A stretch of 64,000 nucleotides of DNA, taken from Sphingomonas sp. Lineage in GTDB: Bacteria > Pseudomonadota > Alphaproteobacteria > Sphingomonadales > Sphingomonadaceae. The stretch covers positions 62,001 to 126,000 of the forward strand of contig JAFOMG010000002.1 of the NCBI GenBank assembly GCA_017418975.1, read 5' to 3'. Positions 58,535-64,000 of this stretch are shown one piece after another (the stretch's first letter is position 1; every line of letters begins with the position of its first letter). The notes under the pieces were generated by a model. The model searched no databases, was not told the origin of the DNA, and worked only from the letters and a program-made list of their open reading frames with translations. The translations under genes and the position numbers were made by a program.

Positions 58535-60859
58535 TTAATGGATCCGCCCGGTCAGCGACACGCCGATGACGCGCGGCTCGTTGAGCACCGCGGCCATATA
58601 GTTTTCGATCACGCCCTTGAGGTTCTTCTCGTTCGTGATGTTGCGGGCAAAGGCGGCGACTTCCCAGGCGCCGTTGCCGCCCTGGTAGCCGATCTTCAGG
58701 CCGCCTTCGAAATTGCCCTTCGAGTAGAACTCGTTGGTCTTGTAGAGCACATAGTTGGTGTAGCCCTGCACGTTCCAGTCGGTCGAGATGAAGACCTTGC
58801 CGCTGTCGCTGACGGGGATGTCGTAACGGGCGGTGGCGCTGAGGTTGTACTCCGGCGCGTTCGGCAGCGGGTTGCCGTCGATCTGCGCGAACACCGTCGG
58901 CGCACCGAAGACCGTGCGGGTGATGGTGGGATCGTTGACCGTGCAGACGACGGTGCCGGCCAGCGCGCAGACCTGGGCGTAGACGCGCTTGTCCTTGATC
59001 TCCGAGTGGAGCCAGCTGGCGCCGAAGGAGAGCGCGAGATTGCGCACCGGACGCACGTTCAGCTCGGCCTCGACGCCGTAAGCCTCGGCCTTGTCGGCGT
59101 TGAACAGCACGCCGTTGCCGTTCGAGTCGTTGCCGTTCAGCTGGATGTCGTCGACCGTGTAGTAGAAGCCGGTCAGGTTGAAGCGGACCTTGTTGTCGAA
59201 CAGGCTCGACTTGATGCCGGCCTCCCACGACAGGATCGTCTCCGAATTGGCGGTGGTGAAGTCCGAGTTGAACACCGCCGAGCGGCCCTGGATGGTCGGG
59301 CCGCGGAAGCCGCGCGCGACACGGGCATAGAGGCTCAGATCGTCGCTCGCCTCATAGAGCGCGCTCACGTCCCAGCTCGGCTGCCGGTCCGACAGGCGGA
59401 CGTGGCGACGGCCGGTATAGGTCACGGCGCCCGTCGCGGTATCGGCGGTCTTCAGCAGATCGGTGGTCTTGGTGTCCTGAGTCACGCGCACGCCGCCGGT
59501 CAGGCGGAAGCGCGGCGTCACCTGGTAGCTCGCCTGGCCGAACAGCGCCCAGCTGGTGTTCACGTCGTGCAGGCGCACCCAGTTGTTCGGGTTGCGGCCG
59601 ACCACGTTCGGGCTCAGGAACCAGGCGCGCTGGTAGAATTCGGTGATGTCGCGGCTGTCGAAATACATGCCGCCGATCTGCCACTTGAAGGCACCGGTGC
59701 CGTTGCTGGCGAGGCGGACTTCCTGCGACCACTGGTCGAGGCCGCGCAGGCGGCCCATCGACTGGCCGCAATCGCGGCACGTGCCCGTCGCCGGATTGTA
59801 GCCGAGCTGGCTGAAGCCGCCATCGGTGTCGCCGCGGCTATAGCCCGAGCTGGTCTCGAACGCCGTGATCGAAGTCAGCGTGACCGGGCCGAAATCGAAG
59901 CTGTTGTTCCACGACAGGCCGTAGGTGTCATAGTCCTGCGGATTGTTCGCCGCCTCGTCATACTGGACCGTGGTGCGCGAGACGTTGCTGACGTCGTTCG
60001 AACCCTTTTTGAGCGCGTTGCGCAGGAACAGCGTCGACGTGCCGTTATAGTTGCGCATGTGCGCCGAGAAGAGTGAGGTCCAGTCCTCGGTCGGCTTCAC
60101 CAGCAGCTGGATGCGGGCGTCGCGCTCGTCGAAGCCGCCCATGGCGTTCTTCTTCGGGCGCTGGGTGCCGTCCGAATTCGGGCCGGAATAGGTGTTGTCG
60201 ACATAATCGTCGCGGTGCTGGAACAGCCCCGAGACGCGGATCGCGACATTGTCGGCCAGCGGGCCGCCGATGCCGGCATCCAGGCTGATGCTGTTGTAGC
60301 TGCCATAGCTCAGCGTGCCGCGCGCATCGAGGCCGTCGAGCGTCGGGCGGACGGTGTCGAACTTGACGATGCCGGCCGTGGTGTTGCGGCCGAACAGCGA
60401 GCCCTGCGGGCCGCGCAGCACTTCGACGTGATCGAGGTCATAGACCGGGTTCGACTTGAGCACGACATGCTCGAGCACCACGTCGTCCTGGATGATCGAC
60501 ACGGGCTGCGAGGCACCCAGGTAGAAGTCGATATTGCCCAGGCCGCGGATGTAGAAGCGCGGAAAGATGCGGCCGGTGGTCGTCTCGGCATAGAAGCTGG
60601 GGACCTTGCCCGACAGCGCGAGCAGCGTGTCGTCGCCGCTGGCGGTGAAGTCGCGGGCATCCTGGCCGCCGATCACCGCGACCGACACCGGGGTGTTCTT
60701 CAGCGCTTCGGGACGGCGCTCGGCGGTGACGACGATCTCGGTCGTGGGCTCGTCGGCGGCCGGGGCGGCAGCGTCCTGCGCCTGCGCGGTGCCGCCGATC
60801 GCGAGCGCGCCGAACGCCGCGCCCAGGAAAAGGGCAGTTCTGGTGATGCGGGTCTTCAT
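58535..60859 (-). CDS. TonB-dependent receptor, possible nicotinamide riboside receptor
   Basis: The protein has 774 residues with a signal peptide (MKTRITRTALFLGAAFGALA...AQAQ) after GGGAAG. The TonB box region is TTEIVVTAERRPEALKNTPV; the plug has RIFPRFYIRGLGNIDFYLGA, DLDHVEVLRGPQGSLFGRNT and TAGIVKFDTVRP, and the barrel ends GVSLTGRIH. The plug type (NTPVSVAVI...LRGPQGSLFGRN) is widespread in sphingomonads. It lies 216 bases downstream of the NadR-type kinase and pnuC genes on the same strand. PnuC-linked TonB receptors (PnuT) have been predicted in other proteobacteria, so nicotinamide riboside is a plausible substrate by context only. Confidence 0.9.
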   Translation of the reverse strand: MKTRITRTALFLGAAFGALAIGGTAQAQDAAAPAADEPTTEIVVTAERRPEALKNTPVSVAVIGGQDARDFTASGDDTLLALSGKVPSFYAETTTGRIFPRFYIRGLGNIDFYLGASQPVSIIQDDVVLEHVVLKSNPVYDLDHVEVLRGPQGSLFGRNTTAGIVKFDTVRPTLDGLDARGTLSYGSYNSISLDAGIGGPLADNVAIRVSGLFQHRDDYVDNTYSGPNSDGTQRPKKNAMGGFDERDARIQLLVKPTEDWTSLFSAHMRNYNGTSTLFLRNALKKGSNDVSNVSRTTVQYDEAANNPQDYDTYGLSWNNSFDFGPVTLTSITAFETSSGYSRGDTDGGFSQLGYNPATGTCRDCGQSMGRLRGLDQWSQEVRLASNGTGAFKWQIGGMYFDSRDITEFYQRAWFLSPNVVGRNPNNWVRLHDVNTSWALFGQASYQVTPRFRLTGGVRVTQDTKTTDLLKTADTATGAVTYTGRRHVRLSDRQPSWDVSALYEASDDLSLYARVARGFRGPTIQGRSAVFNSDFTTANSETILSWEAGIKSSLFDNKVRFNLTGFYYTVDDIQLNGNDSNGNGVLFNADKAEAYGVEAELNVRPVRNLALSFGASWLHSEIKDKRVYAQVCALAGTVVCTVNDPTITRTVFGAPTVFAQIDGNPLPNAPEYNLSATARYDIPVSDSGKVFISTDWNVQGYTNYVLYKTNEFYSKGNFEGGLKIGYQGGNGAWEVAAFARNITNEKNLKGVIENYMAAVLNEPRVIGVSLTGRIH

Positions 60860-61075
60860 ATGGTTCTTCCCTGCTGTGCGCCCGACGCGCAGCAACGAAC
60901 ACGACCCCGCATTCGCAGAATCGCGCCGCCGTCACGCCGGACATTATTGTTATCGAAGAGCGGCTCTCGCCCCCTGCAGGGCGCCGTTAGGATCGGATTG
61001 TGTACGAACTATGACAAGCACCCACAATTTCTCGCAAGTGCAGCATACGCATCCTGCAATCGTGGGAGCCGCGCC

Positions 61076-61600
61076 TCAGCCCTCCGCCTGGGCCGCCTCG
61101 ATCGCGGCGATGGCGTTGACATAGCGTTCCTCGCCCTGGCCCGACACATGCGCCCAGCGCACCCCGCGCCGCTCGAGCTCGGCCTTGCTGAGGTCGTAGA
61201 ATTTCTGCCGCAATTCCCGGGTGCCGAACATGCGCGTGCCGTCGGCGCGCCAGGGCATGTCGATATCGAACAGCAGATAGAGGTCCGCCGTGCCCTGCCA
61301 TTCGTCGAACCAGGGATCGCGCTCGCCGAACAGCATGTCAGCCCAGACCGCGGTCATCAGCGGATCGGTGTCGAGCACCAGCGGCCTGAGCCCCGCCGCG
61401 ACCATGGTGCGTGCGCCCGCATCGTGCGTCTTGGCGATCTCGAGCAGATCGCGCATCGTGAAGTCGATGCCGCGCGCCTCGGCATATTCGCGGCCATATT
61501 CGTCCACCACCTCGCCGCCGAGATAAGCGGCGATGCGCGGCGCCAGGGTGGACTTGCCGGTGCTCTCCGGCCCGTGGAGACAGATGGTGCGCAGCTTCAT
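61076..61600 (-). CDS. NadR-type nicotinamide ribose kinase (AAA family ATPase)
   Basis: This 174-residue kinase has P-loop ICLHGPESTGKSTLAPRIAA (about 6-25) and YLGGEVVDEYGREYAEARGI, the hallmark of the RNK domain of NadR. LVLDTDPLMTAVWADMLFGE and LYLLFDIDMPWRADGTRMFG follow, the latter holding the lid region. The HTH and NMN adenylyltransferase domains found in enterobacterial NadR are absent. It would phosphorylate nicotinamide riboside to NMN in the cytoplasm. The ATG at 61600 overlaps the pnuC stop by four bases (ATGA), so uptake and phosphorylation are made together. Confidence 0.9.
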   Translation of the reverse strand: MKLRTICLHGPESTGKSTLAPRIAAYLGGEVVDEYGREYAEARGIDFTMRDLLEIAKTHDAGARTMVAAGLRPLVLDTDPLMTAVWADMLFGERDPWFDEWQGTADLYLLFDIDMPWRADGTRMFGTRELRQKFYDLSKAELERRGVRWAHVSGQGEERYVNAIAAIEAAQAEG

Positions 61601-62145
61601 TTCCGTGCCTTCAGCCAGTCGGCGAGCCCCCATAGCGAAAGCGCCAGGAACACCCCGTACAGCCCCGCCGTAAGCCACAATTCCTTTACGGCGAACAAAG
61701 GGATCGCGAGCAGATCGACGATGATCCACAGCACCCAGCTCTCCCAGTTGCGGCGGGACTGGAGGATCTGCGCGGCGATGCTGAGCACCGCGATCCCGCC
61801 GTCCCACCAGGGATAGGCCGCGTCGGTGAGCCGGTGCATCGCATATCCCCAGGCGCCGATCACCGCGGCGCAGACCAGCGCCCAGCCCAGCCGCGCCCGC
61901 ATGCCCATCGTCTCGACCACCACTTCGCCGCTTCCCGCCCGCGAGCGCGCCCAGTTCCACCAGCCGTAGAGATTGACCACGAAGAAGAAGAGCTGGAGCA
62001 GCGCGTCGCTGTAGAGCTTCTCATGATGGAAGACCCAGGCGTAGAGCGAGACCATCGCCAGCGCGAAGGGATAGTTCCACATGCTGCGGCGAACGACCAG
62101 GAAGACGTTGATCAGGCCAAGCAGGCTGGCGGTCGTTTCGATCAT
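61597..62145 (-). CDS. pnuC: Nicotinamide riboside transporter PnuC
   Basis: This 182-residue inner-membrane facilitator has about seven helices and Trp-rich motifs: RSMWNYPFALAMVSLYAWVF, LQLFFFVVNLYGWWNWARSR, YPWWDGGIAVLSIAAQILQS and RRNWESWVLWIIVDLLAIPL. NWESWVLWI-D is the PnuC substrate-site signature. The ATG at 62145 has TAGG eight bases upstream; a GTG at 62151 is too close to it. Transport is driven by trapping through phosphorylation, supplied by the overlapping downstream kinase gene. Confidence 0.93.
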   Translation of the reverse strand: MIETTASLLGLINVFLVVRRSMWNYPFALAMVSLYAWVFHHEKLYSDALLQLFFFVVNLYGWWNWARSRAGSGEVVVETMGMRARLGWALVCAAVIGAWGYAMHRLTDAAYPWWDGGIAVLSIAAQILQSRRNWESWVLWIIVDLLAIPLFAVKELWLTAGLYGVFLALSLWGLADWLKARK

Positions 62146-62243
62146 CGACACGGCCTAGCAACAAGCCCGGGCACCCGTCGAGAGGGTTGCCCTTCCCCGC
62201 CCGGTCGTTAGGCTGGCCTCCTCAGATCGCGGGAGGAATGCCC

Positions 62244-63539
62244 ATGCGTCACGTCGCGGTGATCGGTTCCGGGCCGGCGGGCTATTATACGGCCGAAGCC
62301 TGCCAGAAGGTGTTCGGCGATCAGGTCCGGGTCGACATCATCGACCGGCTTCCCGTGCCCTTCGGGCTGATCCGCACCGGCGTCGCCCCCGATCACCAGT
62401 CGATCAAGGGCGTCTCGCGCCGCTACGAGGCGGTGGCGCTGACCGACAATGTCCGCTTCGTCGGCAACGTCACGCTGGGCCGGGACGTGTCGATCGACGA
62501 GCTGCGCACGCTTTACGACGCCGTGGTGCTCGCCACCGGCGCGCCGCACGACCGCAAGCTGGACATCCCCGGCGCCGACCTGCCCGGCGTGGTCGGCTCG
62601 GCGGCGTTCGTCGGCTGGTACAACGGCCATCCCGACTTCGCCGATCTCGATCCGCCGCTGGACGGGCCGGCGGTAGTGATCGGCAACGGCAACGTCGCGC
62701 TCGACGTCGCCCGGGTGCTGGCCAAGACGCAGGACGAGTTCGAGGGGTCGGACATCGTCACCCATGCCCTTGGCGCGCTGCGGGGCGGCCATGTCGACAC
62801 CATCACCATCCTCGGCCGCCGCGGCCCCCACCAGATCGCGATGACTCCCAAGGAGCTGGGCGAGCTGGGCGAGTTGCAGCGCGCCGTGCCGGTGGTCTCC
62901 CCCGCGGACCTGCCGCCGGCGGAGGACGATACCGTGCTCGATCCCGGCCAGCGCAAGTCGGTCGGGCACCTGCGCCGCTTCGCCCAGGGCATGCCCGACA
63001 AGCCGATCCGCATCGTCTTCGACTTCTTCGCCATGCCGGTGGCGATCGAAGGCGACGGCAAGGTCGAGCGCGTCATCGTCGAGCGCACCGCGCTGGGCCT
63101 GGACGGCAACGCCCATGGCACGGGCGAGACCTATGCCGTGCCCGCCGGCCTGGTGGTGAGCTGCATCGGCTATCGCACGCCGCCGATCGACGGCGTGCCC
63201 TATGACGACAAGGCGGGGCGATTCGCCAATCTCGATGGGCGGGTGCTTCCCGGCCTCTACGCGGTGGGCTGGGCACGGCGCGGGCCGACGGGGACGATCG
63301 GCACCAACCGGCCCGACGGCTTCGCCATCGCCGAGAAGATCGCCGAGGATGTCGGGGACGGCTCGGGCAAGGCCGGCCGGCCGGGGCTCGACGCGCTGCT
63401 GGAAGGACGCGGGGTGGAGCTGGTCACCTTCCGCGACTGGCAGAAGATCGACGCCGCCGAGATCGCCGCCGCCCGCATCGGCGCCCCGCGCGAGAAGTTC
63501 GTTTCGGTCGATGCGATGCTGGGCGCGCGGAAAAGCTGA
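62244..63539 (+). CDS. Ferredoxin/adrenodoxin-NADP+ reductase-like flavoprotein
   Basis: This 431-residue protein is similar to FprA of mycobacteria and mammalian adrenodoxin reductase. The FAD-binding start is HVAVIGSGPAGYYTAEACQK; RLPVPFGLIRTGVAPDHQSI and KGVSRRYEAVALTDNVRFVG follow, both family signatures. The NADP Rossmann motif is VIGNGNVALDVARVLAKT, and the C-terminal FAD contact is VGWARRGPTGTIGTNRPDGF. It would pass electrons from NADPH to a ferredoxin for P450 or Fe-S enzymes. Of two close ATGs, 62244 is right because GGAGG lies seven bases before it. Confidence 0.94.
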   Translation: MRHVAVIGSGPAGYYTAEACQKVFGDQVRVDIIDRLPVPFGLIRTGVAPDHQSIKGVSRRYEAVALTDNVRFVGNVTLGRDVSIDELRTLYDAVVLATGAPHDRKLDIPGADLPGVVGSAAFVGWYNGHPDFADLDPPLDGPAVVIGNGNVALDVARVLAKTQDEFEGSDIVTHALGALRGGHVDTITILGRRGPHQIAMTPKELGELGELQRAVPVVSPADLPPAEDDTVLDPGQRKSVGHLRRFAQGMPDKPIRIVFDFFAMPVAIEGDGKVERVIVERTALGLDGNAHGTGETYAVPAGLVVSCIGYRTPPIDGVPYDDKAGRFANLDGRVLPGLYAVGWARRGPTGTIGTNRPDGFAIAEKIAEDVGDGSGKAGRPGLDALLEGRGVELVTFRDWQKIDAAEIAAARIGAPREKFVSVDAMLGARKS

Positions 63540-63548
63540 TTCAGTGGC

Positions 63549-63576
63549 TTGCGCGTGTCCCGCAGCGTGGTTATAG
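63549..63576 (+). promoter_or_regulatory. Probable tRNA-Pro promoter
   Basis: TTGCGC (63549-63554), 16 bases, TTATAG (63571-63576). Transcription would start about 35 bases before the tRNA. The site lies just after the upstream reductase stop. Confidence 0.55.
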
Positions 63577-63616
63577 GCGCCCCCTCGCAGTCGGGGTTCG
63601 CCCCGAAGGCGCCGGT

Positions 63617-63693
63617 CGGGGAATAGCTCAGCCTGGTAGAGCACTGTGTTCGGGACGCAGGGGCCGGAGGTTCGAATCCTCTTTCCCCGACCA
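63617..63693 (+). tRNA. tRNA-Pro (CGG)
   Basis: This 77-base cloverleaf has acceptor arms CGGGGAA and TTCCCCG, followed by A and an encoded CCA. The D arm is AGCTCAGCCTGGTAGAGC. The anticodon stem CTGTG/CGCAG (one T-G pair) encloses the loop TTCGGGA with anticodon CGG, which reads CCG proline codons. The T arm is GGAGGTTCGAATCCTC. CCG is the expected major proline codon in such a GC-rich genome. Confidence 0.97.
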
Positions 63694-63806
63694 TTTCATC
63701 CTCATGCAAATCATCGATCCTACCCCTTTCCGGGGGAGCGAGATATTCTCGCGGATCGCCTTGACGCGCGACGCCCCCCGACGCTGGCGCCGGGGGATCG
63801 CGACCT

Positions 63807-64000
63807 TCAGAAGAAGCGCCCGTAGACGACCTGGATGACCTCTCCGGTCGTTATGTTGACCAGAAGCGCATCGGGCCCATAGCGCACCCATTCATAGCCG
63901 ACCGGCGGAACGTCGAGGCCGAACAGCCAATAGTCCGTCAGCCAATAGTCCTGCGCCCAGAAGATGCCGGGCAGGATATCGCCATAGGCCCAGCGGCGAT
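63807..64000 (-). CDS. RcnB-like periplasmic protein (3' part only)
   Basis: The frame is open from the window edge to the TGA at 63807 (64 codons visible). It reads [20 protein letters not shown], then [20 protein letters not shown] and [20 protein letters not shown] with RFF at the end. The pattern L-P-P-x-G-x-x-W-V-R-x-G-x-D-x-L-L-V followed by T-G-x-I is the RcnB (nickel/cobalt homeostasis regulator-like) family C-terminal domain, common in several copies in sphingomonads. The N-terminal signal peptide and basic linker lie outside the window. Confidence 0.8.
   Translation of the reverse strand, partial: RRWAYGDILPGIFWAQDYWLTDYWLFGLDVPPVGYEWVRYGPDALLVNITTGEVIQVVYGRFF

Noticed and set aside
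63755..63805. C/G-rich hairpin downstream of the RcnB-like gene as a terminator
   Set aside because: Only about six consecutive pairs (CCCCCG/CGGGGG) with a long loop and no T-run; too weak to list.

Overview
The window looks like chromosomal DNA of a sphingomonad alphaproteobacterium (Sphingomonas or a close relative). The evidence is very high GC with strong third-position GC bias, several large TonB-dependent receptors, alphaproteobacterial-type ribosomal and RNA polymerase genes, and many secreted proteins with short Ala-rich signal peptides. This assignment is inference from gene content, not from a database match.

Layout. 1-1.3 kb: two secreted-protein genes on the minus strand, the first cut by the window edge. 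1.5-31 kb: the ribosomal-protein/RNA-polymerase 'beta' cluster, split into three islands: rplK-rplA (1.5-2.7 kb), rplJ-rplL (9.7-10.7 kb) and rpoB-rpoC (22.3-30.8 kb). The gaps hold a MarR-like regulator with two small genes, a frameshifted LuxR-type regulator, a secreted TPR protein, a TonB receptor, an acyltransferase, two M16 peptidases, a TonB-C-domain protein, a CocE/NonD hydrolase and a pair of Pro/Ala-rich single-pass membrane proteins that are probably paralogues. 31-34 kb: a J-like protein, an ECF sigma factor, its RskA-type anti-sigma factor and a fasciclin-domain protein. 34-38 kb: two tandem small secreted paralogues, then two DGPF/YCII proteins behind matching ECF42-type promoters and the ECF42 sigma factor itself. 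38-47 kb: sulfotransferase, OprB-like porin, chemotaxis receptor, large TonB receptor, DUF1993 protein and a PanE-like reductase. 47-51 kb: membrane diguanylate cyclase, a molybdate ABC transporter (modA-modB-short modC) and a phytase-like beta-propeller. 51-55.4 kb: an HscC-type Hsp70 followed by two membrane-anchored J-like proteins. 55-64 kb: lepA, a CsgG/HfaB-like protein with an SH3 domain, a probable nicotinamide riboside uptake set (pnuC, NadR-type kinase, TonB receptor), a ferredoxin-NADP reductase-like flavoprotein, tRNA-Pro(CGG) and the 3' part of an RcnB-like gene.

The most interesting systems are: (i) the HscC operon, whose two J-like partners, plus a third copy 18 kb away, all lack the HPD motif; (ii) the ECF42 module with two matching promoters visible in the sequence; (iii) the ECF19-like sigma/anti-sigma/fasciclin module headed by the third J-like gene; (iv) a C8 homopolymer that switches a LuxR-type regulator out of frame with its membrane anchor; and (v) the broken-up beta operon with a near-consensus promoter and an attenuator-like hairpin in front of rpoB. 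No CRISPR array, rRNA, insertion sequence or prophage was seen.
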